Part shown: positions 8,441 through 17,193 of the stretch, one piece after another | How positions within the stretch are numbered: position 1 is the first letter of the stretch | How the letters are laid out: each line of letters begins with the position of its first letter | NCBI RefSeq assembly: GCF_016526145.1 | Contig: NZ_JADDUE010000001.1 | Span: 434,001-498,000, forward strand | Direction: 5' to 3' | Source of the DNA: Saccharopolyspora galaxeae | GTDB taxonomy: Bacteria; Actinomycetota; Actinomycetes; Mycobacteriales; Pseudonocardiaceae | DNA length: 64,000 nucleotides | The notes under the pieces: model-generated | Seen by the model: the letters and a program-made list of their open reading frames with translations, nothing else | What the model was told of the DNA's origin: nothing | Databases searched by the model: none | Program-made: the position numbers and the translations under genes

Positions 8441-10240
8441 CTACCAGCTCAATCCGTGTCCGAGCGGGAAGCGGTCCGCACCCGCGCCTTCCGGATCCGG
8501 CACCGGGACCGGCAGCTTGCCCTGCGGAGCGATCTCGCCGAACAGCACCTTCGCCAGCGATTCCATCGCCACCGGCTTGTCCGAGTACGTCGCCAGCCAG
8601 GTCGGCACCTGCTCGGCGTACGCGGCGTCGTACGGATCCCGCACGGCCGCGGCCACCACCGGCACGTTCGCCCGCTGCAACGCGCGCACGAGCTCCTGCT
8701 GGGCGGCGTTGTCCGCGTCCCACGCCGCGTTGATCAGCACGACCGTCACGTCGTTGCCCTTCGCGGCCTGCACCGCCTGCGAGATCTGCTGCTGGGTCGG
8801 TGCCTTCCCCGTCGGTAGCGAGGTCGCCTGCGGCCCGCGCGCCCGCACGCGATCCGCCAGTGCCCCGGTCGCGTCCTCTCCGGCCCCGGTGACCAGCATC
8901 TTCCCGGGCTTCTGCCGCATCGGGAGCTGACCGGCGTCGTTGCGCAGCAGCGTCGTGGTCCGGTCGGTGATCCGCTGCGCCTGCTGCGCGTGCTCCCGGC
9001 TGCCGACGACCCGGTCCACGCGGCCGGTGTCCACGAACGGCGCGTCCAGCACGCCGCGCTTGCGCTTCATCTCGAGGATCCGTTCGACGCTCGCGTCGAT
9101 GCGGTCCTCGGTCAGCGCGCCGGTGTGGACCGCGTCCAGCACCCCGTTGATGGCGACCTGGAGGTTCTGCGGCATCAGCAGTTGATCCGCACCCGCCCGC
9201 AACGCCAGCACCGGGATCTCGGCGTCCGGGTGCTTCGCCCGCACCCCGTCCATCTGCAGGGAGTCCGTGGTGATCACGCCCTTGTAGCCCAGCTCGTCGC
9301 GCAGCATCCCGGTCAGCACCGTCGGTGACAGCGTCGAGGGCTCACCGGAGGAATCCAGGTTCGGCACCACGATGTGCGCGCTCATCACCGCGTCCGTGCC
9401 CGCCTCGATCGCCTCCCGGAACGGTGGCGCGTCCAGCCGTTCCCACTGCTCGCGGGTGTGCTCGATGACCGGCAGGTCGGTGTGGCTGTCCTGGTTGGTG
9501 TCCCCGTGCCCGGGGAAGTGCTTGGCGGCCGCCGACACGCCGGCCGCGCCCGGGTCCTGGTAACCGTGCACGGCCGCTCCGGTCAGCCGCGCCGCCAGCT
9601 GCGGGTCGGACGAGAACGAACGCACCCCGATCACCGGGTTGGCCGGGTTCACGTTGACGTCGCCGCTGGGCGCGAAGTCCTGGTTGAGGCCCATCGCGCG
9701 CATCTCTTCGCCGGTGATCCGCGCGGACAGGCCGGTGTCGGCCGCGCTGCGGCCGGCGCCGAGCGCCATGTTCCCCGGCAGCTGCGTGACCGGTTCCGGC
9801 AGCCTGCTCACCTGGCCCTGCTCCTGGTCGGTGGAGATCAGCAGCGGTATTCCGGCACCGGAGGAGGTAGCCGCCCGCTGCACGCCGTTGGACAGCTCGG
9901 CGATCTGCCGCGGTTCGTACAGGCTGTCGGTCCAGCTGAAGTGGATCAGCCCGCCCGGGTGGTAGCGCTGCACCACCTGCGCCGGGGTGTCCACGCCGAA
10001 CTCCTCGCGGTTCTGCGGGTGCGGGGTGTCCGCGTCGCGGCCATAGGCGTAGGTGACGAACAGCTGGCCGACCTTCTCCTCGAGGCTCATCGCCCGCACC
10101 TTCTCGGTGACGGCGGGGTCGACCTCGCTGTGCCGCACTTCCGGTGGCTGCGCGCCCGCGGACGAACCGCCGCCGATCGTCACCACCGCCGCTGCGCTGA
10201 TCAGCACCGCCACGAGGCGGCGCGAACGGTTCGAGCCCAC
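8441..10240 (-). CDS. nagZ: Exported beta-N-acetylglucosaminidase NagZ (GH3)
   Basis: The protein has 599 residues starting at GTG 10240, which sits 6 bases after AGGAGG; frames opening upstream have no such site. An Arg-rich signal peptide (NRSRRLVAVLISAAAVV) is followed by a GH3 TIM barrel (about 45-400) with KHFPGHGDTNQDSHTDLP, the NagZ signature carrying the Asp-His acid/base dyad, and the nucleophile Asp in GVITTDSLQMDG. A second alpha/beta domain (about 420-599) matches the two-domain architecture of Gram-positive NagZ (YbbD). It removes GlcNAc from the non-reducing end of peptidoglycan fragments outside the cell. It is first in a minus-strand block with namZ and the amiE-like gene. Confidence 0.94.
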   Translation of the reverse strand: MGSNRSRRLVAVLISAAAVVTIGGGSSAGAQPPEVRHSEVDPAVTEKVRAMSLEEKVGQLFVTYAYGRDADTPHPQNREEFGVDTPAQVVQRYHPGGLIHFSWTDSLYEPRQIAELSNGVQRAATSSGAGIPLLISTDQEQGQVSRLPEPVTQLPGNMALGAGRSAADTGLSARITGEEMRAMGLNQDFAPSGDVNVNPANPVIGVRSFSSDPQLAARLTGAAVHGYQDPGAAGVSAAAKHFPGHGDTNQDSHTDLPVIEHTREQWERLDAPPFREAIEAGTDAVMSAHIVVPNLDSSGEPSTLSPTVLTGMLRDELGYKGVITTDSLQMDGVRAKHPDAEIPVLALRAGADQLLMPQNLQVAINGVLDAVHTGALTEDRIDASVERILEMKRKRGVLDAPFVDTGRVDRVVGSREHAQQAQRITDRTTTLLRNDAGQLPMRQKPGKMLVTGAGEDATGALADRVRARGPQATSLPTGKAPTQQQISQAVQAAKGNDVTVVLINAAWDADNAAQQELVRALQRANVPVVAAAVRDPYDAAYAEQVPTWLATYSDKPVAMESLAKVLFGEIAPQGKLPVPVPDPEGAGADRFPLGHGLSW

Positions 10241-10744
10241 GGAACCTCCTGGGGCTGCTCGCCCACGGTCCCGGACGTCTTCGTGGGGTCGTCCAGTGGG
10301 CTCGGGTGGAAAGTCCTCCACGACAACGCGGATGGGATTCGGAAGTTACCCACCGTGCTGAGCCCGGTCAACGACATTCACCGGCAGGCCGCGCACGTTT
10401 CGCGCGGATTTCGCTGCGCACGAACGACGGCGCCCGCCGGCAGGCAGGCGCCGTCTTGCGTGAACGGACGGGTTACCAAGCGTGCAACAAGTGTCGTAAC
10501 TCTTGGGCTAGGCGTCCGGCGTCCCGGTACGCAACCCGGTCGACGTTTCAGCCTCTCGTGGCGGCTGCGCGTGGGTGCTCCGTCCGCACGCACGGAGCCC
10601 GGTTCAGGGGGAGCGCCGCTTCTCCTCCGCGTCGCCCCTGGCCGAGCCAGGGTCCGCAATTCCTTTGTAGTCGGCTGCCCCTGGCCGCTGCAAGGTTTCT
10701 GAATCGGTCGCGGACGGCCTCGATCACCTGGGATTTCGCTGCGT
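10241..10744. other. Intergenic region with one hairpin
   Basis: No gene was recognised. A hairpin with 9-bp arms at 10426-10434 and 10447-10455 (GACGGCGCC) could end transcripts of the HAD gene arriving on the minus strand. The nagZ promoter must lie near 10241-10400. The 10480-10744 part is unremarkable. Confidence 0.45.
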
Positions 10745-11584
10745 TCAGCGGTGCCTGCGCCAGTAGCGCAGACCCCACCAGGCCGCTCCGGCCGCGGCGA
10801 CCGCGCCCATGCCGACGCCGGCCGCCGTCACTGCCGCGCGCGAAGGCGTGGGGAAGCGCGCGCGCAGCGAAACCGGCTGCTCGAACGCCAGCGACGGCCA
10901 GCCGCGTTGCGCGGCGTGCCTGCGCAGCCCGCGATCCGGGTTGACCACCGTCGGGTGGCCCACCGCTTCCAGCAGCGGCAGGTCCGTCACCGAATCCGAA
11001 TAGGCGTGGCAATCCCGCAGGTCGTAGCCGTAGCGCTCGGCGAGGTCGCGGGCCGCGGCGGCCTTGTTCCCCGCCGAGCAGTAGAACTCGACCTCACCGG
11101 TGTAGCGGCCGTCGGCGACGACCATCCGGGTTCCGGCGGAATGCGTTGCGCCGAGCAGTTTGGCGATCGGCGCCACCACTTCTTCGCCGGAGGCCGACAG
11201 CACCACGATGTCGTGGCCCTGTTCCTTGTGCTCGGCGATGAGCTGGGTGGCTTCCTTGTAGACGAGCGGATCGACGATGTCGTGCAGGGTCTCCTCGACG
11301 ATCGCGTTGACCTGCTCGACGTCCCAGCCGGTGCACAGCGAGGTGATGTGCGCGCGCATCCGGTCCATCTGGTCGGCGTCCGCGCCTGCCAGCATGAAAA
11401 CGAATTGTGCGTAGGCGCTTTTCAGCACCGCCCGGCGGTTGATGAGACCTTCCTGGAAGAACGGCCTGCTGAATGCGAGCGTGCTCGATTTGGCGATGAC
11501 CGTTTTGTCCAGGTCGAAGAATGCCGCCGTCCGGGGTCCGGTGGCGGTCGGGGGGTTCGCGGGCGCTGTCACGTCGCACAGCAT
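10745..11584 (-). CDS. HAD-IB family phosphatase, Rv3661-like
   Basis: The protein has 279 residues. HAD motif I is AAFFDLDKTVIAKSS, motif II is VVLSASGEE, and the Lys/motif III-IV region is GNKAAAARD plus AYSDSVTDLPLLEAVG, all as in SerB-like HAD-IB phosphatases. Pro-rich sequence and a hydrophobic C-terminal segment (VTAAGVGMGAVAAAGAAWWG) followed by RYWRRHR suggest membrane association. The M. tuberculosis homologue beside ssd is close in sequence from memory. The substrate is unknown. A GTG at 11572 is an equally possible start. It is divergent from ssd/tad, with a 600-bp gap between them. Confidence 0.88.
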   Translation of the reverse strand: MLCDVTAPANPPTATGPRTAAFFDLDKTVIAKSSTLAFSRPFFQEGLINRRAVLKSAYAQFVFMLAGADADQMDRMRAHITSLCTGWDVEQVNAIVEETLHDIVDPLVYKEATQLIAEHKEQGHDIVVLSASGEEVVAPIAKLLGATHSAGTRMVVADGRYTGEVEFYCSAGNKAAAARDLAERYGYDLRDCHAYSDSVTDLPLLEAVGHPTVVNPDRGLRRHAAQRGWPSLAFEQPVSLRARFPTPSRAAVTAAGVGMGAVAAAGAAWWGLRYWRRHR

Positions 11585-12190
11585 ACGACCGGACCCCGGC
11601 GCGGCGGGCGATGCGCGGCGCGCGGGCCGGCTTCACTGCGAGTGGCCGACTTCGGCTCGTTGCAGTGAGTTCTCGCCACGTTCGGGCAGTGGATCGGTCG
11701 TGGCGTTTCCAGAAGGCGCGACAGGGTGCTTATGTTCGTCCTAATGGACGGGACGCGAGTGGGGGAGACCGGGCGCTAGAGTATGGGGGTCCGGGAACCG
11801 GACGGGTTCAGCTCGACCCCCCGGAGCTGAACTCTCGGCGACCCCCGTCCTCCCCCTGGCGGGGGTCGTCCGCATTCTCGGGGGCGATGTTCCCGGCCGC
11901 GTCCGGTGCGGACGGTTTCCGAGCAAATTATTCCAGTCTTCAAGTAGTTTCGCGGTGCGCGGGCACTTCTTTTCGGCTCCCGGCGCTGGTCGGGCCATTT
12001 CCGGTGAATCCTTCACGGTTGATCGCTTAATCGGGTGAAGAAGTTGTCCACAAGGTGCCGGTCCATCCACAGATTCCGGAATTCGGTCTGGGCGCCGCCG
12101 CCCGGCCGCTGCAACGTGGACGTCGAGCGGGAATTCCGCCGGTCCCGGCGAATTCCTCCCGCGAGCCCTGCGACCGGAACGGGTGCCGGC
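11585..12190. other. Long divergent promoter region with two hairpins
   Basis: No gene was recognised in 606 bp between the HAD gene and ssd. Two adjacent hairpins occur: arms 11806-11814/11824-11832 (GTTCAGCTC) and 11839-11847/11860-11868 (CGACCCCCG). The stretch 11920-12060 is less G+C-rich. It probably holds both divergent promoters and a structured 5' leader for the tad operon. Confidence 0.5.
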
Positions 12191-13303
12191 ATGCCCACCT
12201 CGACCACCGCACCACCACTGCTCGTCAGCCAGGACGACGACCTGGCCGCGGAGATCACTCGGTTGACCGCCGTCGCGGGCTGCGACCTGCGGCGTCGCGC
12301 CGACCCGGCGGAGACGGGGCAACTCTGGCGCGAAGCGCCGCTGGTGCTGCTCGACGACCGCACGGCGGCTCGTGCTGCCGCGGCCGGTATGCCGCGAAGA
12401 TCAGCGGTCCTGCTGGTCTCCCGCACGCAGCGAGCGGAGCGGTGGCGGTCCGCGTTCGAGATCGGCGCGGACGCGGTGCTGCAGTTGCCCGAGCAGGAAG
12501 CGCAACTCGTCGAGCTGCTCGCCGAGGCCGTCGACGCTCCCGCGTCCGGCGCAGGACGGGTGCTCACCGTGCTCGGCGGAACCGGCGGCGCGGGTGCCTC
12601 CACGTTGGCCGCGGCGGTCTCCGTCGTCGCGGCACGCCGCGGCGACCGCGCGTTGCTGCTCGACTGCGACCCGCTCGGCGGCGGGTTGGACCTGACCGTC
12701 GGTGTGGAGCGCACGCAGGGGTTGCGCTGGTCCGGACTGGCGATCAGCGGTGGCCGCGTGGCGGCCGGTGCGCTGCGGGAGGCGCTACCGGGACAGCGGG
12801 TCGGTTCCGGCGCGCTCACCGTGCTCTCCTGCGACCGCGACGGTGCGGCCAGCGGACTCACCGCGCCGTCGGTGCAAGCCGTGCTCGCCGCCGGTCGCCG
12901 GGGCGGTGAAACGGTCGTGTGCGATCTCCCGCGGGATCTGTCCGAGCCTGCTTGCGCGGTGCTGCGCACCGCCGATCTGACCGTCCTGGTCGTGCCCGCG
13001 CAGGTCCGGGCGTGCGCGGCCGCGGCGAGCCGGCTGCGGGTGCTGCGGGAACGCGCTTCCGCACCGGTGCGGCTGGTGATCCGCGGGCCTGCGCCCGCCG
13101 GGCTCCGCGTGCGCGACATCGAGCTTGCGGTGGGCGCGCCGGTGCTCGCGGTGCTGCGAACGCAGGCGGGTCTGCCGGGAGCCGTCGACAAAGCGGGACT
13201 GTGCGGGACGCGGGCGAGCAGCCGGGGAGCCACGGCCAGAGCCGCGGCGGAAGTCCTCGAGACCTTGGATGATCAGCGAGCCCCGGAACGGGTGGCGTCA
13301 TGA
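12191..13303 (+). CDS. ssd: Ssd/CpaE-like MinD-family ATPase of the Tad locus
   Basis: The protein has 370 residues. A receiver-like N-terminal region (about 1-110) precedes a MinD/ParA fold: VLGGTGGAGASTLAAAVS (a P-loop lacking the usual lysines, as in CpaE relatives), LLLDCDPLGGGLDLTVG, VVCDLPRDL and LTVLVVPAQVRA. In mycobacteria the homologue Ssd affects septum placement; in Tad systems CpaE proteins place the pilus machine. It is the first gene of the operon and overlaps tadA by ATGA. The start at ATG 12191 is chosen because the domain begins a few residues later; the frame stays open upstream. Confidence 0.9.
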   Translation: MPTSTTAPPLLVSQDDDLAAEITRLTAVAGCDLRRRADPAETGQLWREAPLVLLDDRTAARAAAAGMPRRSAVLLVSRTQRAERWRSAFEIGADAVLQLPEQEAQLVELLAEAVDAPASGAGRVLTVLGGTGGAGASTLAAAVSVVAARRGDRALLLDCDPLGGGLDLTVGVERTQGLRWSGLAISGGRVAAGALREALPGQRVGSGALTVLSCDRDGAASGLTAPSVQAVLAAGRRGGETVVCDLPRDLSEPACAVLRTADLTVLVVPAQVRACAAAASRLRVLRERASAPVRLVIRGPAPAGLRVRDIELAVGAPVLAVLRTQAGLPGAVDKAGLCGTRASSRGATARAAAEVLETLDDQRAPERVAS

Positions 13304-14469
13304 ACACCGACTTGATCGAGCGGGTGCGCAACCGCCTCGCTGGCGGCGGCACGCCGGTGAGCCCTTCGGCGGTGGCGGCCGCGGTGCGCGAGGAAGCGGG
13401 CGGTCCGGTGGCGGACGCCGACCTGCTCACCGCTTTGCGGTCGCTGCAACAAGAATTCCTCGGTACCGGCGTGGTCGAGCCGCTGCTGCGCGATCCGGAA
13501 GTCACCGACGTACTGGTGACCGCACCGGACGAGGTCTGGGTGGACCGCGGCGACGGGTTGTGCCGCTCCGCGGTGACGTTCTCGGACGAGGAGGCGGTCC
13601 GCAGGCTCGCGCAACGGCTCGCCGTGGCCACCGGCAGGCGGTTGGACGAAGCGCAACCGTGGGTCGACGGCTGGCTTCCCGGAGCCGGTGCGGGCGAAGC
13701 GGTCCGGATGCACGCGGTGCTGCCGCCGATCGCCGTGAACGGGACGTGCTTGTCGTTGCGGATTCTGCGGCCCGCCTCGCACGGGGTGGATGCGCTGCTG
13801 CGGATGGGCACGTTCTCGCCGGAACTGGGCGCGGTGCTGCGCTCGATCGTGCGGGCGAGGCTGGCCTTGCTCGTGACCGGCGGCACCGGCGCCGGGAAGA
13901 CGACCCTGCTGGCCGCGCTGCTCGGCGAGGTTTCCGCGGCTGAGCGGATCGTCTGCGTGGAGGAAGCGGGTGAGCTCCGCCCGCGGCATCCGCACGTCGT
14001 CCGGCTGCTGACCCGGCCCGCGAACGTGGAGGGAGCCGGTGAGGTGCGGATGCGGGATCTGGTGCGGCAGTCCCTGCGGATGCGCCCGGACCGGTTGATC
14101 GTCGGCGAGGTGCGCGGCGCGGAGGTGTGCGAACTGCTCGCCGCGTTGAACACCGGCCACGAAGGCGGTGGAGGGACCGTGCACGCCAACTCCCCGGAAG
14201 AGGTTCCGGCCCGGATGGAGGCCCTGGCCGCGCTGGGCGGTATGGCCCGGGAGGCGTTGCACAGCCAGCTGGCCGCCGCCGTGCAGGTGGTGCTGCACGT
14301 GCGCCGCAGCGCCGATCGCGGCAGGCAGTTGGCCGCGATCGGTGTGTTGCGCCGTGAACGGGACCGAGTGTCGGTCGTGCCGGCCTGGCGGTGCGACGAC
14401 GGTTGGATCGAGGGGCGTTCGGAACTCGCCGGGCTGATCCGTTCGCGGGGAGGTGCGGCGCCGTGCTGA
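13300..14469 (+). CDS. tadA: TadA/CpaF-type secretion ATPase
   Basis: The protein has 389 residues. It is a type II/IV secretion NTPase: an N-terminal domain with the VVEPLLRDPEVTDVLV stretch, Walker A GGTGAGKTT, an acidic VCVEEAGELRP box, SLRMRPDRLIVGEVRGAE (Walker B) and the His box HEGGGGTVHANSPEE. It should power assembly of a Flp-type pilus or secretion through TadB/TadC from the cytoplasmic face. The start overlaps the ssd stop and its own stop overlaps the tadB GTG, so ssd-tadA-tadB-tadC are translationally linked. Confidence 0.95.
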   Translation: MNTDLIERVRNRLAGGGTPVSPSAVAAAVREEAGGPVADADLLTALRSLQQEFLGTGVVEPLLRDPEVTDVLVTAPDEVWVDRGDGLCRSAVTFSDEEAVRRLAQRLAVATGRRLDEAQPWVDGWLPGAGAGEAVRMHAVLPPIAVNGTCLSLRILRPASHGVDALLRMGTFSPELGAVLRSIVRARLALLVTGGTGAGKTTLLAALLGEVSAAERIVCVEEAGELRPRHPHVVRLLTRPANVEGAGEVRMRDLVRQSLRMRPDRLIVGEVRGAEVCELLAALNTGHEGGGGTVHANSPEEVPARMEALAALGGMAREALHSQLAAAVQVVLHVRRSADRGRQLAAIGVLRRERDRVSVVPAWRCDDGWIEGRSELAGLIRSRGGAAPC

Positions 14470-15302
14470 CTCTGCTGCTGCCTGCCGCGGCGTTGCTCGG
14501 ATGGCCGGACCTGCGAGCGCACCACCGACTGCTACCCAGGCGTGAAGTTTCGCTGCCGCACCGGAATCCGGTTTCGTCGTTGCGGATCGGCGCGGTTCCG
14601 GCCGCCGCGCTGCTCGGACTGCTGCTCGCCGGTGTCGGCGGATTGCTGGCGGCGAGTGCGCTGACCGCGCTCGGCGTGTGGTGGTGGCGTACCCGCGGCG
14701 GGTACCGCCTGCGGTTGCAGCGCTCGGCGGCGCTGGCGGCCGGATTCCGGTTGCTGGTCGCCGAGCTTCGAGCGGGGTCGCACCCGGCCGCCGCCGCGGA
14801 AGGGGCGGCCGTGGACGCGGATTTTCCGGTCGCCGCCGTGTTCCGCGACCTGTCCACCACGGCAAGGATGGGCGGCGACGTCGCATCCGTGCTCACCGCA
14901 GCAGGTGCGGGCGCCGAAGCGGTGGATCGCCGCGTGTTCCGGTTCGGCGAGCGAGCTGCGCCCGTCGATCCCTTGGCACGGGCCGGCAGAGCGTGGGCGT
15001 TGGCCGAACGTCACGGCGTCGCCCTGGCGGAGCTGCTGGACGCGGTGCGCCGCGATCTCGAGCACCGAGTGGCGTTCGCGCGGGAGGTCGAGGCGAAGCT
15101 GGCCGGTCCGCGAGCCACCGCCGCGGTATTGGCGGGTTTGCCGTTGCTCGGCTTGCTGCTCGGGGAGGTCTCGGGAGCGACTCCGCTCGCGGTGCTCACC
15201 GGAGGTCTCTTCGGGCAGGCCGTGCTCGTGCTCGGAGTGGCACTGCTGTGCGCGGGTGTGCTGTGGACCGTCCGGCTGACCGAGTCGGTGGTGCGGACAT
15301 GA
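14463..15302 (+). CDS. tadB: TadB-like inner-membrane platform protein
   Basis: The protein has 279 residues starting at GTG 14463, which overlaps the tadA stop. Hydrophobic segments flank a cytoplasmic GspF-like domain: two near residues 40-75 and two near the C terminus (AVLAGLPLLGLLLGEV; LFGQAVLVLGVALLCAGVLW). Between them are FRLLVAELRAGSHPAAA and WALAERHGVALAELLDAVRRDLE, the helical pattern of T2SS-F/TadB proteins. It should form the membrane platform with TadC. Confidence 0.88.
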   Translation: MLTLLLPAAALLGWPDLRAHHRLLPRREVSLPHRNPVSSLRIGAVPAAALLGLLLAGVGGLLAASALTALGVWWWRTRGGYRLRLQRSAALAAGFRLLVAELRAGSHPAAAAEGAAVDADFPVAAVFRDLSTTARMGGDVASVLTAAGAGAEAVDRRVFRFGERAAPVDPLARAGRAWALAERHGVALAELLDAVRRDLEHRVAFAREVEAKLAGPRATAAVLAGLPLLGLLLGEVSGATPLAVLTGGLFGQAVLVLGVALLCAGVLWTVRLTESVVRT

Positions 15303-16024
15303 GCGCCCTCGAACCGGTGTTGCTCGCGATCGCGCTGCTGTTGCTGCCCGTCCGATCGGCGCGGGTCGCCGTGCTGCACCGGAGGGGTGAAGCTGCCGCC
15401 GCCGGGCAGCCGAACTCCGTCACGCGGCTGTTGTCGAGATGGCCGGAACGAGCCAGAGCTCCCGTGGCTGCGGCTGCGTCCGGCGCCCTCGGCGCTGCCG
15501 TCGCCGGGGTGATTCCCGGTGCGGTGCTCGCTGCGGCCGTCTTCTGGCTGGTGCTTCGCGCTCGGGCCGGACCGCCGGACACCGATCCGCTGGAGCTGGC
15601 CGCGGGGTGGGATCTGCTGGCGGCCGGGATGCGCGCAGGGCTGCCGCTGGTCGTGCTCGTGCGGGCGGTGGCCGCGGAACTCGCTGGTCCGGCGGGTACC
15701 GCGCTGCGCGAGGTCGCGGGGCTGCTCGAACTCGGGGCCGACCCGGCCTCGGCGTGGGAACCGGCGCTTCGCCATCCCGGCACCGCCGAACTCGCCCGCG
15801 CGGCCCGCCGCAGTGCGCGGACCGGCAGTGCGTTGGCCGAGGTCGCCGACGGCCTGGCGGCCGAAGCGCGAACCGCGGTCGCCGACCGAGCCCAAGCAGC
15901 AGCTCAGCGGGCCGGGGTGTGGATCACCGCGCCGCTCGGCTTGTGCTTCCTGCCCGCGTTCCTGTGCCTGGGCGTGGTTCCGGTCGTGGCGGGGATGGTG
16001 CAGCGGCTCGCCGCGACCTGGTGA
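15299..16024 (+). CDS. tadC: TadC-like inner-membrane platform protein
   Basis: The protein has 241 residues, with ATG 15299 overlapping the tadB stop (ATGA). A second GspF-like protein: hydrophobic segments at the N terminus, near 60-85 and at the C terminus (WITAPLGLCFLPAFLCLGVVPVVAGMV), with the helical domain LAAGWDLLAAGMRAGLPLVVLVRAV and RRSARTGSALAEVADGLAAEAR between. The LPAF(L)CLGVVPVV ending is typical of TadC proteins. It should pair with TadB. Confidence 0.88.
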   Translation: MSALEPVLLAIALLLLPVRSARVAVLHRRGEAAAAGQPNSVTRLLSRWPERARAPVAAAASGALGAAVAGVIPGAVLAAAVFWLVLRARAGPPDTDPLELAAGWDLLAAGMRAGLPLVVLVRAVAAELAGPAGTALREVAGLLELGADPASAWEPALRHPGTAELARAARRSARTGSALAEVADGLAAEARTAVADRAQAAAQRAGVWITAPLGLCFLPAFLCLGVVPVVAGMVQRLAATW

Positions 16025-16136
16025 GCAGGCCGGATTCCGTCGTGCGGCGAGACATTCGTTGCCGACAACCGGCCCGGCAAGCCGCGAAAAGCGATGCGCG
16101 GTGCCGGGCGAACGACAACACGAGAAAGGCGGGAGC

Positions 16137-16400
16137 ATGACCCCGATTCCTACGAAGATCAGCTGCACGGTGCCTGCCGGCGATCGCCGCACGAGCCGCT
16201 CCGGACTCAGCCGTCGTCGATTGCGGAGTCTTCGAACGCTGTTGCACGGCGACCGCGGTATGAGCACCGCCGAGTACGCCATCGGCACCGTGGCGGCGGC
16301 CGCTTTCGCGGCGCTGCTCTACACCGTCGTCACCGGCGACTCGGTGACGGCCGCGCTCACCGGGCTGGTCGAACGTGCATTGCAAGGCAGTGTCCCGTGA
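16137..16400 (+). CDS. DUF4244 protein, Flp-type pilin candidate
   Basis: The protein has 87 residues. A basic leader of about 40 residues ends in HGDRG, followed at once by MSTAEYAIGTVAAAAFAALLYTVVTG. G|MSTAEY fits the Flp prepilin cleavage motif (Gly, four residues, then Glu-Tyr) and is followed by a hydrophobic helix, as in a pilin of a Tad system. I infer it is the major pilin subunit; databases call the family DUF4244. GGGAG precedes ATG 16137. It lies 112 bp after tadC and overlaps the next pseudopilin gene. Confidence 0.85.
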   Translation: MTPIPTKISCTVPAGDRRTSRSGLSRRRLRSLRTLLHGDRGMSTAEYAIGTVAAAAFAALLYTVVTGDSVTAALTGLVERALQGSVP

Positions 16401-16831
16401 TCGCGCGGCGAGCGCTCCCGGTCGGCTCGGGCGGCCGAGCGGTCCCGGCGGCGCGAAGTCCGGATTCCTTTTCCGACCGCGGTGCGGTGACGGTCGAGGC
16501 GGCCCTGGGCGTGGGCGCGGTCGTAGCGGTGTTCGTGCTCGTGCTGACCGCCATGAACATGGTGCTCGGGCAGGTCCGGTGCACCGACGCCGCGGTCGAG
16601 GCCGCTCGGCTGGCGTCCAGGGGAGATCGCGAGCAGGCCGACGCAGCGGTGCGGCGGTTGGCCCCGCCGGGCGCGAGCTTGGCGATCTCCGTTCGGGACG
16701 ACCAGGTGACGACCGAGGTGAGCGCTCCACCGGTGGTCGGTTTCCTGCCCGCCCAGTGGTGGACCAGTCGAGCCGCGGCAGTGCTGGAACCGGGTGCGGC
16801 CGGGTCCGGTCCGGCGGAGCCCGCGCGGTGA
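16397..16831 (+). CDS. TadE-like minor pseudopilin
   Basis: The protein has 144 residues from GTG 16397, overlapping the preceding stop. A leader of about 30 residues ends SDRG, then AVTVEAALGVGAVVAVFVLVLTAMNMV: the TadE pattern with Glu at +5 of a prepilin-like site and one transmembrane helix. The outer part contains QVRCTDAAVEAARLASRG, the usual TadE extracytoplasmic start. It is a likely pilus-initiation or minor pilin component. Confidence 0.87.
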   Translation: MIARRALPVGSGGRAVPAARSPDSFSDRGAVTVEAALGVGAVVAVFVLVLTAMNMVLGQVRCTDAAVEAARLASRGDREQADAAVRRLAPPGASLAISVRDDQVTTEVSAPPVVGFLPAQWWTSRAAAVLEPGAAGSGPAEPAR

Positions 16832-17193
16832 GCACCGGTGCCGGCGGCCGGGATGCCGGTGTCGCCACGGTGCTCGCCGCGGTGCTGATCCTCGGATTGC
16901 TGGTCATCCTCGGGTTCGGCCTGGCACTCGGCTCCGCCGTGCTGGCCAGGCATCGCGCGGAGGGGGCCGCCGACCTCGCCGCGCTGGCCGCTGCATCGCA
17001 CGCCACCGCGGGCGGCACGGCGGCGTGCGAGCAAGCGGAACGGGTGGCGCGCGGGATGCACGCGAGCGTGCTCGACTGCCGACTGTCCGGCCCGGATGCG
17101 CGAGTGATCGTCGCAGAACGCACTTCCGCCCTGCCCGGGTTGCTTTCATCCCAGGTCAGCGCCAGGGCAAGGGCGGGGCCGGCACCGCGCTGA
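16828..17193 (+). CDS. Helicase/secretion-neighbourhood TadE/G-like protein
   Basis: The protein has 121 residues from GTG 16828, again overlapping the stop before it. GGRDAGVATVLAAVLILGLLVILGFGLALG is a membrane helix after an RDAG site that lacks the Glu; then VLARHRAEGAADLAALAAA, the helix diagnostic of TadG/TadE-like proteins. Two Cys (ACEQAER and VLDCRL) could pair. It is the last gene of the tad operon. The family is known for co-occurring with a DECH-box helicase, here at 18346-20736. Confidence 0.86.
   Translation: MSTGAGGRDAGVATVLAAVLILGLLVILGFGLALGSAVLARHRAEGAADLAALAAASHATAGGTAACEQAERVARGMHASVLDCRLSGPDARVIVAERTSALPGLLSSQVSARARAGPAPR

Noticed and set aside
10461-10475. GTGAACGGAC resembling half of the gene-end repeat
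   Set aside because: Only a half-site without the partner arm and not at a gene end.
12590-12615. P-loop of Ssd without lysine considered as a damaging mutation
   Set aside because: CpaE-type relatives normally lack these lysines, so it is a family trait.
13300-14469. TadA considered as a conjugation (VirB11) ATPase
   Set aside because: The TadB/TadC/TadE-like neighbours and CpaF-type N terminus fit a Tad system; no other conjugation genes are near.
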